From: Viridibacterium sediminicola
Lineage (GTDB): Bacteria > Pseudomonadota > Gammaproteobacteria > Burkholderiales > Rhodocyclaceae
Assembly (NCBI RefSeq): GCF_039631295.1
Contig: NZ_JBDIVE010000007.1
Coordinates: forward strand, 175,937 to 239,936
Direction: 5' to 3'
Length of the DNA: 64,000 nt
Shown: positions 27,477-36,623 of the stretch, piece by piece
Numbering within the stretch: the first letter of the stretch is position 1
Layout of the letters: each line of letters opens with the position of its first letter
Notes under the pieces: model-generated
What the model saw: only the letters and a program-made list of their open reading frames with translations
Database searches by the model: none
Told to the model about the DNA's origin: nothing
Made by a program: the position numbers and the translations under genes

Positions 27477-27836
27477 TCAGGATGCCAGCAAAACCAGGAT
27501 CATGGCCAGCGCTGCGGGCAGCCCCTGCGCCCAGAGGATCTTGATGTGCGCCGTGAGGGCGCCGAACACGCCGGCGCTCAGCACGCAGCCGAGGAAGAAC
27601 AGTTCGATGTCGCGCCCGGCCTCACCCAGGCTGAGGCCCCAGATCAGGCCTGCCGCTAGAAAGCCGTTGTAAAGCCCTTGATTGGCCGCCAGCACGCGTG
27701 AGGCCGCAGCTTGCTCGGCGCTGTGGCCAAAACTACGCAGCCCCAGCGGTTTGTCCCAGAAAAACATTTCCAGCAACAGGATATAGGTTTGCAGGGCAGC
27801 AATGCCTGCGACGGCCAGCGTGGCGAGAGTGGTCAA
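27477..27836 (-). CDS. DUF1304 family membrane protein
   Basis: 119 residues from a TTG at 27836 with GGAGGAAG just upstream. The N-terminus LTTLATLAVAGIAALQTYILLLEMFFW and the core AASRVLAANQGLYNGFLAAGLIWGL are the DUF1304 signature. It has four predicted membrane helices and no known function. The open frame continues far upstream but there overlaps tsaB and is not family sequence. The deacetylase start lies five bases past the stop, so the two may be co-transcribed. Confidence 0.85.
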   Translation of the reverse strand: MTTLATLAVAGIAALQTYILLLEMFFWDKPLGLRSFGHSAEQAAASRVLAANQGLYNGFLAAGLIWGLSLGEAGRDIELFFLGCVLSAGVFGALTAHIKILWAQGLPAALAMILVLLAS

Positions 27837-27917
27837 TTGTCTTCCTCCTGTGTGTGGGCAGATGCCCGGCGGCCGAGCTTCGCACGAGGATTTGCGATGC
27901 GCGGTTACAATGCCCGC

Positions 27918-28649
27918 ATGGGCAATCTGGCAAACAATCATCAGGCGGGTGCTTGCAGCATTCTCGCCATCGAAACTTCGTGCGAGGAAGCATCGGTCGC
28001 ATTGTGGATCAAGGGCGAGTGCCTCGAACAGCACTTGCCGCGCGGCGGCAACACGCATTCGGCGAGCTTGCTGCCGGCGATTCATCGCCTGCTGGCTGAA
28101 GCCGGGCAGGGACTGCAGGCCCTTGATGCGATCGCCTTCGGCTGCGGGCCGGGCGCTTTTACCGGCGTGCGCCTGGCCTGTGGCGTGGCCCAAGGCCTGG
28201 CGCTGGGGGCCGATTTGCCGGTCGCAGCGATCAGTTCCTTGCAGGCCCTGGCCTGGTCTTTTGCTGCCGAGCACCAACGCCTTTACTGCGCGGTCGATGC
28301 GCGCATGAGCGAAGTGTATTGCGCGCTGTTCGAGCTGCAGGAGGGCATACCGCAGGCACTGGGCGAGATCTGCTGCGTACCGCCGGGCTCCGTACCGCTG
28401 CCGGCAGGTGCTGGCTGGCAGGGCATCGGTTCGGCTTTCAGCGCTTATGCTGCAGCGCTGGATGAACGTCTCGGCCCGCATCTGACGGTGATTGACGCGC
28501 AGGCCGTGCCGCGTGCGCGCAGTGTCGCCGCGCTGGCCGCACGTGCGCCGCAAGACTGGCTGGATGCCGCGCTGGCCGCCCCCGATTACGTGCGCAATCG
28601 CATCGCCCTGACTACGGCCGAGCGCCTGGCGGCCGGAGGCCGCGCGTGA
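27918..28649 (+). CDS. tsaB: tRNA threonylcarbamoyladenosine biosynthesis protein TsaB
   Basis: A non-catalytic partner of TsaD in the complex that makes t6A37 on ANN-decoding tRNAs. Its 243 residues of ASKHA fold show LAIETSCEEASVALW, GGNTHSASLLPAIHRLL, and AFGCGPGAFTGVRLACGVAQGLA, all TsaB hallmarks. A TACAAT box (27906-27911) lies right before the ATG at 27918, giving a very short leader. rimI follows with overlapping stop and start (GTGA), so TsaB, RimI and the glycosylase form one unit. Confidence 0.93.
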   Translation: MGNLANNHQAGACSILAIETSCEEASVALWIKGECLEQHLPRGGNTHSASLLPAIHRLLAEAGQGLQALDAIAFGCGPGAFTGVRLACGVAQGLALGADLPVAAISSLQALAWSFAAEHQRLYCAVDARMSEVYCALFELQEGIPQALGEICCVPPGSVPLPAGAGWQGIGSAFSAYAAALDERLGPHLTVIDAQAVPRARSVAALAARAPQDWLDAALAAPDYVRNRIALTTAERLAAGGRA

Positions 28650-29089
28650 GCTTGGCCTTCCGTCCGATGAGTGGCGCCGATCTTGATTGGGTCAGCGCTG
28701 CCGAACGCGAGATTTACACTTTTCCCTGGAGTCGGCAAAACTTCGCGGATTCGCTGCACGCCGGCTATAGCAGCTGGGTCGCCGAGCTGGAAGGCGAAGC
28801 CTGTGGTTACGCGGTGCTGATGCTGGTGCTCGATGAAGCGCATCTGCTCAACATCAGCGTGCTGGAAGCATTGCGTGGTCGCGGGCTGGGCTCTTTGCTG
28901 CTCGATCAGCTCTGTGCCGTGTCACGCCAGGGCGGCGCGACGCAGATGTTTCTCGAAGTGCGCCGCTCCAATGCGGCGGGCTTGCGGCTGTATGAAAAGT
29001 GGGGCTTTAGCGAAATTGGCGTACGCAAAGGCTATTATCCGGCGCCCCAGGGGCGTGAAGACGCCATCGTGATGAGAAGAGCGCTGTGA
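28646..29089 (+). CDS. rimI: Ribosomal protein S18 alanine N-acetyltransferase
   Basis: A 147-residue GNAT acetyltransferase. Acetyl-CoA binding is shown by ALRGRGLGSLLLDQL (R-x-x-G-x-G/A type), and the FPWSRQNFADSL and EVRRSNAAGLRLYEKWGF..GVRKGYYP stretches are the RimI signature. GTG start overlapping the tsaB stop. The tsaB-rimI pairing is common, but RimI-like enzymes can also acetylate other N-termini. Confidence 0.92.
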   Translation: MSLAFRPMSGADLDWVSAAEREIYTFPWSRQNFADSLHAGYSSWVAELEGEACGYAVLMLVLDEAHLLNISVLEALRGRGLGSLLLDQLCAVSRQGGATQMFLEVRRSNAAGLRLYEKWGFSEIGVRKGYYPAPQGREDAIVMRRAL

Positions 29090-29982
29090 TCGATCGAACC
29101 CGTGTGCTGGCCGAGATGGGCATCAAACCGCTGTGGCGCTTGCGCCAGGCCGCGCCGCAGCCATCCTTGCCTGAAGTGGCCGTCGCGCTGGGCTCAACGC
29201 CCGAATCAACGCCCGAATCAGCGCCTGAACCTGCGCCTGAACCTGCGCCTGCTCCGCGTGTTGCAGAGCAGGCGATGGCGCAGCTGGCCGACTATCCGGC
29301 AGATGAGCTGATCAATGATCTGGCACGGGAGGCAAGCCGTGAGCTGCTGATTGAGCAGATCATCGACGTGCCCGATGACGCACTGAATGCACTGCCGAGC
29401 GAGCGCCGTCGCATACCGACCGACTGGGATGGCCTGGCCGCAGAAGTTGCGGGTTGCAGCGCCTGCGGATTGTGCAAGGCGCGCAAGCAGGCGGTGTTCG
29501 GCGTCGGTGATCGTCAGGCCGACTGGATGTTCGTCGGCGAAGGCCCGGGCGCGGAAGAAGATGAACGGGGCGAGCCCTTTGTCGGCCAGGCCGGCAAGCT
29601 GCTCGATGCGATGCTGCAGGCGATTGGCCTGAAGCGTGACAAGGATGTCTATATCGCCAATGCCGTGAAATGTCGCCCGCCGGGCAATCGCACGCCTGAG
29701 GCCGAGGAGATCGCTGCCTGCCGGCCGTATCTCGTGCAGCAGATCGAACTGGTCAAGCCGCGTGTGCTGATCGCGCTCGGCCGGCCGGCCGCGCAGACCC
29801 TGCTTGGCAGCGAGACGAGCATTGCTGCCGCGCGTGGCAAGCTGCATCACTACGCCGGGATTCCGCTGGTGGTGACCTATCACCCGGCATACCTGCTTCG
29901 CAATCTGCCGGACAAAGCCAAGGCTTGGGAAGATCTTTGCTTTGCCATGGATGTGATGGCCAAGCAGCGTTCAGCAGGCTGA
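29086..29982 (+). CDS. udg: Uracil-DNA glycosylase, family 4 (Fe-S type)
   Basis: Base-excision repair enzyme removing uracil from DNA. The catalytic domain (about 130-295) has CSACGLC, the active-site motif GEGPGAEEDERGEPFVG, AVKCRPPGNR, ACRPYL and the HPAYLLRN motif. The four cysteines CxxC..C..C would hold a 4Fe-4S cluster. The first 130 residues are an extra region with a PESTPES/APEPAPEP repeat, encoded by five near-identical 12-bp units. It starts with GTG overlapping the rimI stop. Confidence 0.92.
   Translation: MIDRTRVLAEMGIKPLWRLRQAAPQPSLPEVAVALGSTPESTPESAPEPAPEPAPAPRVAEQAMAQLADYPADELINDLAREASRELLIEQIIDVPDDALNALPSERRRIPTDWDGLAAEVAGCSACGLCKARKQAVFGVGDRQADWMFVGEGPGAEEDERGEPFVGQAGKLLDAMLQAIGLKRDKDVYIANAVKCRPPGNRTPEAEEIAACRPYLVQQIELVKPRVLIALGRPAAQTLLGSETSIAAARGKLHHYAGIPLVVTYHPAYLLRNLPDKAKAWEDLCFAMDVMAKQRSAG
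29197..29256 (+). repeat. 12-bp coding tandem repeat in the glycosylase gene
   Basis: Five units: ACGCCCGAATCA twice, GCGCCTGAACCT twice, and a partial GCGCCTGCTCCG. It encodes a flexible Pro/Glu/Ser/Ala linker. In-frame copy-number change would alter only linker length. Confidence 0.8.
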
Positions 29983-30009
29983 GCGGGCCGCTTTGCGGCC
30001 CCACCCTGC

Positions 30010-31338
30010 TCAGTGCGAGCAGTTGTCGGGCAGCTTGGCCAGATCGTCGCTGAGGCGCTGATTCGCTTCGTGCCAGCGCTTGATCAAGTACATGATGCCG
30101 GCGACGAAACTGCCGAACAGCACGATCACCACATTGATCGAGATACCGGCGCCCAGCAGCAGCGGAAGGGTGCCAGTCATCACCAAGATGCTGATGTTCT
30201 CGTTGAAGTTTTGCACCGAGATCGAGTGTCCGGCGCCCATCAGGCTGTTGCCACGGTGCTGCAGCAGCGCATTCATCGGCACCACGAAATAACCGGACAG
30301 CGCGCCGACGGCAATCATCATGAACATCACTGCCAGCATGCGCACATGGAATTCCCAGTTGAAGCTGTAGCCAAACAGCTCGAAGCTGGGGCCCTGCAGG
30401 GTGATGTGCGGGATAAGCGGCAGCAAGACCATTAGCGGCACGATCAAGCCCATGGCGATGCCGATCGGAATGACGGTGGTCGAGCGGCGCAGGCTCAGCA
30501 GGCGGGCGGCGAATACCGCACCGATGGCCACGCCGATGGCGACCACGCCTTGCAGGCGCGCGGCTTGGGAGAGGTTGAGGTTGAGCCCGGAGGTGGCCCA
30601 GGTGATGACGATGAATTGCAGGGCCGCACCAGCGCCCCAGAACAAGGTGGTGACTGCCAGCGAGATCTGACCGAGACGGTCACGCCACAGCAGGCTGGTG
30701 CAATGGGCGAATTCGCGGATCAGGTAGATCGGGTCATTGCGCAGCGGTTTGCAGGTCACGCCGGTGTCGGGCACGTAGCGGTTGAGCACGGCGGCCAGCA
30801 GATAGAGCACGCCGACCACCAGGATGCTGACCTGGGCACTGGAGGTAATGAAGGGCAGGTTCAGCGACAGCGCCCAGTCGTGGAAGCTGCCTTCGATCAG
30901 CTGGCCACCCAGCAAGGTGCCGAGGATGATGGCGCCGACGGTCAAGCCTTCGATCCAGCCATTGGCATTGACCAGTTTGGCTGGCGGCAGCATCTCGGTG
31001 AGGATGCCGTACTTGGCGGGCGAATACGCTGCAGCGCCCAGGCCGACGATGCCGTAGGCGAGCAGGGGATGCACGCTGAACAGCATCATCGTGCAGCCGA
31101 CGATCTTGATGCCATTGCTGATGAACATAACCCGCCACTTCGGCATCGAATCGGCAAAAGCACCGACGAAGGCGGCGAGCGCGACGTAAGAAATCGTGAA
31201 CGAAGTCTTCAGTAGTGAATCGTACTCAGCTGGTACCTGCAGATCGCGCATCAAGGCGATGGCACAGATGAGCAGCGCATTGTCGGCCAGCGCGGAGAAG
31301 AACTGCGCTGCCATGACGATATAGAACCCAAAGCCCAT
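30010..31338 (-). CDS. lplT: Lysophospholipid transporter LplT
   Basis: A 442-residue major-facilitator flippase with about 12 membrane helices that moves lysophospholipids to the inner leaflet for re-acylation. The N-terminus MGFGFYIVMAAQFFSALADNALL, then AAYSPAKYGILTEMLPPAKLVNANGWIEG and VVPMNALLQHRGNSLMGAGHSI, are the LplT signature. The acyltransferase partner Aas is not adjacent or fused here, unlike in enterobacteria. Divergent from the LysR gene. Confidence 0.93.
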   Translation of the reverse strand: MGFGFYIVMAAQFFSALADNALLICAIALMRDLQVPAEYDSLLKTSFTISYVALAAFVGAFADSMPKWRVMFISNGIKIVGCTMMLFSVHPLLAYGIVGLGAAAYSPAKYGILTEMLPPAKLVNANGWIEGLTVGAIILGTLLGGQLIEGSFHDWALSLNLPFITSSAQVSILVVGVLYLLAAVLNRYVPDTGVTCKPLRNDPIYLIREFAHCTSLLWRDRLGQISLAVTTLFWGAGAALQFIVITWATSGLNLNLSQAARLQGVVAIGVAIGAVFAARLLSLRRSTTVIPIGIAMGLIVPLMVLLPLIPHITLQGPSFELFGYSFNWEFHVRMLAVMFMMIAVGALSGYFVVPMNALLQHRGNSLMGAGHSISVQNFNENISILVMTGTLPLLLGAGISINVVIVLFGSFVAGIMYLIKRWHEANQRLSDDLAKLPDNCSH

Positions 31339-31564
31339 CGAAAACCTTTTGTGTGTACTGCCGGAGCTCGGCTCGTCTACAACACGCGCCCTTGCAGATG
31401 CAGGGTCGCGTAGCCCGGTTCAGGTACGGATCGGCGTTTATACCACAGCTGTTCGTGCCGCCCGTAGCGCAGTGCAGGAAATGCGGCCCTTTGCTGTACT
31501 TTACTTGTCGGCGGGGCTTTCCTTGTGGCGGGCTTTGTGATGCAATTCGCGATAAGCATTGTTT

Positions 31565-32521
31565 ATGTTGCGGAGCAGCACCTTGGCCGATAGAAGACTG
31601 CAGGTATTCCATGCCGTGGCGCGTCTCGGGTCCTTTACCCGTGCCGCTGAAACCTTGTTCATGACGCAGCCGGCGGTGACCTTCCAGGTCAAGCAGCTGG
31701 AAGAGCAGTTCAACACGCGACTGCTCGACCGTGGCCATGGCAAGGTGTCCCTGACCCCCGCTGGCGACATCGTGTTTGCCTATGCTGAGCGAATACTCGG
31801 CCTGTCCGACGAAATGGAAGTGCGCATCAATGAGCTCACTGACGAGCTCACCGGTGTGCTGACCATCGGCGCCAGCCCGACGATTGCCGCTTACTGGTTG
31901 CCGCGGCTGCTGGGTAACTTCAAGCAGAAGTATCCGCGCGTGGTGCCGCGTCTGTTCGTCGGTAACTCCGAAAACATCGAGAACCGCGTCGCCGCGCACG
32001 AGCTGGATGTCGGCATGGTCGAACGCGATTCGAGCAATCCCGATCTCGAGTGCACCCTGGCGTTCAGCGACGAGCTGATGGTTGTCGTGCCGCCGGGTCA
32101 TGAGCTTGCTGCGGCCAGCTCGCTGCGGCCGATCGACCTGCAACCCTTCCCCTTTGTGGATCGCGATCCGGGGGCGGCGATCCGCGCACTGGCCGAGCAG
32201 TTCTTCCGCGATGGCGATGTGCCGCCGGAAACCCTGCAACGCACGGCCGAGCTGGGCAGCCTGACCATCATCAAGCACCTGGTGCGTGAAGGCACCGGTT
32301 TCGCCATCGTCTCGCGTGCCTCGCTGCGCCGCGATCTGCGTGAGGGCAGCTTGGTGGCGATCTCGCTGGAGCCGCGCCTGTATTCCAAGCTCAATGTGCT
32401 GGTGCCCAAGGATCGTTTCCGTGCGCGCCTGCATTCCACCTTTGCCGAGTACGTGGTGAGCCACATGCGCGAGCTCAGTGAAGCGCCCGCAGACGTTACG
32501 CCCACGGCCTCCTTGCTCTGA
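31565..32521 (+). CDS. LysR-type transcriptional regulator
   Basis: 318 residues. The N-terminal winged helix (RRLQVFHAVARLGSFTRAAETLFMTQPAVTFQVKQLEEQFNTRLLDR) is followed by a typical substrate-binding domain (GVLTIGASPTIAAYWLPRLLGNFKQKYP..). I chose the ATG at 31565 over a TTG two codons earlier. It is divergent from lplT and lies five bases before alr. The co-inducer and targets are not recognisable; control of the divergent lplT is a possibility only. Confidence 0.88.
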   Translation: MLRSSTLADRRLQVFHAVARLGSFTRAAETLFMTQPAVTFQVKQLEEQFNTRLLDRGHGKVSLTPAGDIVFAYAERILGLSDEMEVRINELTDELTGVLTIGASPTIAAYWLPRLLGNFKQKYPRVVPRLFVGNSENIENRVAAHELDVGMVERDSSNPDLECTLAFSDELMVVVPPGHELAAASSLRPIDLQPFPFVDRDPGAAIRALAEQFFRDGDVPPETLQRTAELGSLTIIKHLVREGTGFAIVSRASLRRDLREGSLVAISLEPRLYSKLNVLVPKDRFRARLHSTFAEYVVSHMRELSEAPADVTPTASLL

Positions 32522-32525
32522 GCTC

Positions 32526-33590
32526 ATGCGTCCGATTTTCGCGCGCATCGATCGCGCCGCCTTCCGCTCCAATTACCTGCTGGCCAAGGCGCGGGCACCG
32601 CAGGCGCGTGCCTGGTGTGTGGTCAAGGCCAATGCTTACGGACACGGCCTGCTGCGCTGTGCCGAAGCAGTACGCGATGTTGCCGACGGATTCGCCTTGC
32701 TCGACATCAGCGAAGCGCTGCAGCTGCGCCAGGCGCAGTTTGCCCAGCCTATCCTCTTGCTCGAAGGTTTCTTCGATGCCGAAGGTTTGCAGCAGGCCGC
32801 TGAATACGATTTGAGTGTGGTGCTGCATTCGGCACCGCAACTGCGCCTGCTTGAGACAGAGGCGCTGCCGCGCAGCGTGGATGTCTTCCTCAAGATCAAT
32901 ACCGGCATGAACCGTCTGGGTTTTCGCCCGGAGGAAGTGCCGGCCTTGATTGCCCGCCTGCGTACCTGCAGCGCAGTGCGCAGCATCACCGCGATGACGC
33001 ACTTTGCCTGCGCCGATGGTGCCGGCATCGATGCGCAGTGGGCGCGCTTCGAGCAGGCGCTGGCAGGCAGCGATCTGCCGCGCAGTGCCGCCAACTCTGC
33101 CGCCTTGCTGCGCTTTCCGCACAGCCATGCCGATTGGGTACGTCCGGGCATCGTGCTGTACGGCGCGTCGCCGATGCCGCAGCTTGAATCTGCTGTGCAG
33201 CTGGGGCTCAAACCGGTGATGAGCCTGGAGAGCGAGCTGATTGCGATCCAGTACCTGCAAGCGGGCGACCAGCTCGGTTACGGGGCGAGCTTCGTAGCGA
33301 CCGAGCCGACCTGCGTCGGCATCGTCGCCTGCGGCTATGGTGATGGTTATCCGCGCCATGCCGGCACCGGTACGCCGATCCTCGTCGATGGCATTCTCAC
33401 GCGCACCCTCGGTCGCGTTTCGATGGACATGCTGGCCTGCGATCTGAGCAGCATTCCTGCCGCGCAGATCGGCTCCCGCGTGGTGCTGTGGGGCGATGGT
33501 TTGCCGGCTGACGAAGTGGCAACGGCTGCCGGCACCATTTCTTATGAACTGTTCTGTGCCCTGGCGCCGCGCGTGCCGGTGAGGGACTGA
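32526..33590 (+). CDS. alr: Alanine racemase
   Basis: PLP enzyme making D-alanine for peptidoglycan. In its 354 residues, the PLP lysine is in VVKANAYGHG (about 38) and the catalytic tyrosine in DQLGYGASF. KINTGMNRLGF, VRPGIVLYGASP and GRVSMDML are all conserved. The start at 32526 follows the lysR stop by four bases; the upstream in-frame extension lies inside lysR. radA begins on the base after its stop. Confidence 0.95.
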   Translation: MRPIFARIDRAAFRSNYLLAKARAPQARAWCVVKANAYGHGLLRCAEAVRDVADGFALLDISEALQLRQAQFAQPILLLEGFFDAEGLQQAAEYDLSVVLHSAPQLRLLETEALPRSVDVFLKINTGMNRLGFRPEEVPALIARLRTCSAVRSITAMTHFACADGAGIDAQWARFEQALAGSDLPRSAANSAALLRFPHSHADWVRPGIVLYGASPMPQLESAVQLGLKPVMSLESELIAIQYLQAGDQLGYGASFVATEPTCVGIVACGYGDGYPRHAGTGTPILVDGILTRTLGRVSMDMLACDLSSIPAAQIGSRVVLWGDGLPADEVATAAGTISYELFCALAPRVPVRD

Positions 33591-34961
33591 ATGGCCAAGG
33601 CCAAGTCCGTCTACGTCTGCACCGAGTGTGGTGCGCAAAGTCCCAAGTGGCAGGGGCAGTGCACCGGCTGCGGGCAGTGGAATACCTTGGTCGAGAGCGT
33701 CGCCGAAACTGCTGCGACAGCGCGTTTTGCCTCGCTGGCCGATGGCAGTGGCAAGCTGCAGAAGCTCGCCGAGATCGATCCGCGCGAAGCACCGCGCCAG
33801 CCTACTGGCGTCGAGGAACTCGACCGCGTGCTCGGCGGTGGTCTGGTGCCGGGCATGGTGGTGCTGATCGGCGGCGATCCGGGGATCGGCAAATCCACGC
33901 TGTTGCTGCAAGCGCTGTCGTGCATCGTCAAGACGCAGAGCGTGCTCTATGTCAGCGGTGAAGAATCGGCCGAGCAGGTGGCGATGCGTGCGCGGCGCCT
34001 GCAGCTCGATTGCGGCGAAATGCCGCTGTTGCCGGAAATCTCGCTGGAGAAGATTCTCGCCCAGCTGCGCGAGGCCAAGCCCGCGGTGGCGGTGATCGAT
34101 TCGATCCAGACCCTGTACTCCGAAGCGCTGCAAAGCGCGCCCGGTTCGGTGGCCCAGGTGCGTGAATGTTCGGCCCAGCTGACGCGTCACGCCAAGGCAA
34201 CGGGCACCTGCATCATCCTCGTCGGCCATGTCACCAAGGATGGTGCGCTGGCCGGGCCGCGCGTGCTCGAACATATCGTCGATACGGTGCTGTATTTCGA
34301 GGGCGACACGCATTCGAGCTTCCGTCTGGTGCGCGCCTTCAAGAACCGCTTCGGCGCGGTCAATGAGCTGGGCGTTTTTGCGATGACCGACAAGGGCTTG
34401 CGCGGCGTCAGCAATCCTTCCGCGCTGTTTCTCTCGCAGCATCCGCAGCCGGTGCCGGGTAGTTGCGTGCTGGTCACCCAGGAAGGCACACGGCCCTTGC
34501 TGGTGGAGATCCAGGCGCTGGTCGATAGTGCCAGCAGTCCCAGCCCGCGCCGCCTCTCGGTGGGGCTGGAGCAGAACCGTCTGGCGATGTTGCTGGCCGT
34601 CCTGCATCGCCATGCCGGCATTGTCTGCGCCGATCAGGATGTGTTCATCAACGCGGTAGGCGGGGTGAAAATCAGCGAGCCGGCGGCCGACCTTGCGGTG
34701 TGTCTGGCGATTGTCTCCTCGCTGACCAGCCGCGCGCTGCCGCGCAAGCTGGTGATCTTTGGCGAGATCGGTCTGGCTGGCGAGATCCGCCCCGCGCCGC
34801 GTGGTCAGGAGCGCCTGCGCGAGGCCGCCAAGCTCGGTTTCGAACTGGCGCTGATCCCCAGTGCCAATGCGCCCAAGCAGCCGATTGCCGGCATCGAGGT
34901 GCGCGCGGTCGACCGCATCGAACAGGCCTTGGCCTGTCTGCGCGAATGGCGGGATCAGTGA
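33591..34961 (+). CDS. radA: DNA repair protein RadA
   Basis: A RecA-like helicase that drives branch migration during recombinational repair. Its 456 residues have a C4 zinc finger (C10, C13, C24, C27), Walker A GGDPGIGKSTLL, the RadA-specific FKNRFGAVNELGVF, and a C-terminal Lon-protease-like domain without the proteolytic dyad (GEIGLAGEIRPAPRGQERLREA). Abuts alr with no gap. Confidence 0.96.
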   Translation: MAKAKSVYVCTECGAQSPKWQGQCTGCGQWNTLVESVAETAATARFASLADGSGKLQKLAEIDPREAPRQPTGVEELDRVLGGGLVPGMVVLIGGDPGIGKSTLLLQALSCIVKTQSVLYVSGEESAEQVAMRARRLQLDCGEMPLLPEISLEKILAQLREAKPAVAVIDSIQTLYSEALQSAPGSVAQVRECSAQLTRHAKATGTCIILVGHVTKDGALAGPRVLEHIVDTVLYFEGDTHSSFRLVRAFKNRFGAVNELGVFAMTDKGLRGVSNPSALFLSQHPQPVPGSCVLVTQEGTRPLLVEIQALVDSASSPSPRRLSVGLEQNRLAMLLAVLHRHAGIVCADQDVFINAVGGVKISEPAADLAVCLAIVSSLTSRALPRKLVIFGEIGLAGEIRPAPRGQERLREAAKLGFELALIPSANAPKQPIAGIEVRAVDRIEQALACLREWRDQ

Positions 34962-35065
34962 AAGGCGCAGTAGGGAAACGGCGCCAAGCCCGATAGAATT
35001 ACGGATTCAGGAAGGCGCGCATGCCGCTGTTCTTCCGCAAGCATTGACATCAACCAGGTGAATAT

Positions 35066-35842
35066 ATGAAGAAATATTGGCTTGTCGGCAACTGGAAAAT
35101 GCATGGCAGCCTGGCTTCCAATGCCACGCTCCTCAATGCCATTCGTGAGCGTCAGCCGGCGCTCTCACCCTATGTGGACATGGTGCTGTGCCCGGCTTTT
35201 CCCTACATCGCACAAATGGCGAGCCTGGTTGAAGGCACCGGCATCCAGCTTGGCGCACAGAACGCTTCCGATCACCTGCAAGGCGCTTACACCGGCGAAA
35301 CCTCGCCGCGCATGCTCAAGGAACTCGGTTGCGGCTACGTCATCATCGGCCACTCCGAACGCCGTATTTATCAGGGCGAAAACGACGGTCTGATGGGCCG
35401 CAAGGCGCTGGCCGCCATCGATGCCGGGTTGATTCCGATCATCTGCGTCGGCGAGACCGCCGAAGAGCGCGACAAGAGCCGCACCCACGAAGTGCTGGCA
35501 CGTCAGCTCGACGCTGCATTCGGCTACATCCGCACCGCGCATGACCAGGTCATCATTGCCTACGAGCCGATCTGGGCCATTGGTACCGGCATCGCCGCGA
35601 CGCCCGAGATCGTGCAGACCGAGCACGCCTTCCTGCGCTCGCGTGTCGCCCAGCGCGACCCCAGCTTTGCCGCTCGCATGCCGATCATCTACGGCGGCAG
35701 CGTCAAGCCTGGCAATGCCGCCAGCTTGTTCTCTATGCCCGATGTCGATGGCGGCCTGATCGGTTCGGCTGCGCTCAATGCCGAGGACTTCGTGGCGATC
35801 TACCAATCGCTCGTCAAGACTTGCGAATCGCGGGCTGACTGA
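35066..35842 (+). CDS. tpiA: Triose-phosphate isomerase
   Basis: Glycolytic/gluconeogenic isomerase of DHAP and G3P. Its 258 residues carry all catalytic residues: K11 (GNWKMHG), H96 (IIGHSERR) and E167 (AYEPIWAIGTG), plus phosphate-binding YGGSVKPGNA. In many Betaproteobacteria tpiA precedes secG and the nuo operon; here it precedes dnaQ, with overlapping TGATG. Confidence 0.97.
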   Translation: MKKYWLVGNWKMHGSLASNATLLNAIRERQPALSPYVDMVLCPAFPYIAQMASLVEGTGIQLGAQNASDHLQGAYTGETSPRMLKELGCGYVIIGHSERRIYQGENDGLMGRKALAAIDAGLIPIICVGETAEERDKSRTHEVLARQLDAAFGYIRTAHDQVIIAYEPIWAIGTGIAATPEIVQTEHAFLRSRVAQRDPSFAARMPIIYGGSVKPGNAASLFSMPDVDGGLIGSAALNAEDFVAIYQSLVKTCESRAD

Positions 35843-36534
35843 TGCGGCAGATCGTTCTCGACACGGAAACCACCGGCCTGGACTGGCGGACCGGCGACCG
35901 TGTCGTTGAAATCGGTTGTGTGGAGCTTGCCAATCGCAAGCTCACCGGTCACAACTATCACATCTACCTCAATCCCGAGCGCGAGGTGGGCGACTCCGAA
36001 CGCATCCACGGCCTGTCGGATGATTTTCTGAGCGACAAGCCGCGTTTCGCGCAGATTGCGGCGGAGTTCGTCGATTACGTCAGCGGCGCCGAGCTGATCA
36101 TCCACAACGCCAGCTTCGACGTCGGCTTCCTCAACATGGAACTCGAACGTCTGGAAATGAGCCGCCTGAGCGCGCTATGCCCCAGCGTGATCGACACCGT
36201 GCGCATGGCCAAGGAGATGTTCCCGGGCAAGAAGGCTTCGCTCGACGCCTTGTGCGAGCGCTACGCGATCAACAATGCGCACCGCACCTTGCACGGCGCC
36301 TTGCTCGACGCGGAGCTGCTGGCCGAAGTCTATCTGGCCATGACGCGTGGCCAGGAGACGCTCACCATCGGCCTCGAAGAGCCTGCCGCCAACAGCCAGG
36401 CCGAGCGCCGTGCGCATGCCGCCGAACGGCCGCCAATGCGCATCCTGCGCGCCAGCGAGCAGGAAATGGCCGAGCACGACAAGCTGCTGCAGGACATTGC
36501 CAAAAAAGCGCGCTGCCTGTGGTTGCCCGCTTGA
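35842..36534 (+). CDS. dnaQ: DNA polymerase III epsilon subunit (3'-5' proofreading exonuclease)
   Basis: 230 residues. DEDDh exonuclease: Exo I DTETTGLD (D7, E9), Exo II HNASFDVGF, and Exo III with HRTLHGALLDAELLAEVY (catalytic His and Asp). The C-terminal tail (about 180-230) corresponds to the region that tethers epsilon to the alpha polymerase. Its ATG overlaps the tpiA stop, suggesting translational coupling. Confidence 0.95.
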   Translation: MRQIVLDTETTGLDWRTGDRVVEIGCVELANRKLTGHNYHIYLNPEREVGDSERIHGLSDDFLSDKPRFAQIAAEFVDYVSGAELIIHNASFDVGFLNMELERLEMSRLSALCPSVIDTVRMAKEMFPGKKASLDALCERYAINNAHRTLHGALLDAELLAEVYLAMTRGQETLTIGLEEPAANSQAERRAHAAERPPMRILRASEQEMAEHDKLLQDIAKKARCLWLPA

Positions 36535-36623
36535 GCTGAGGTCTTTGCCGCAAGTTGCCGCGCCCCGTGGTCAGGCCGGCAATCTATGAAACAATCACCG
36601 CCTTCACGCCACACAGTCTTGCC

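Noticed and set aside
32496..34613. A 705-codon minus-strand frame opposite alr and radA
   Set aside because: Both sense genes show complete catalytic motifs; the antisense translation is compositionally odd and has no recognisable domain.
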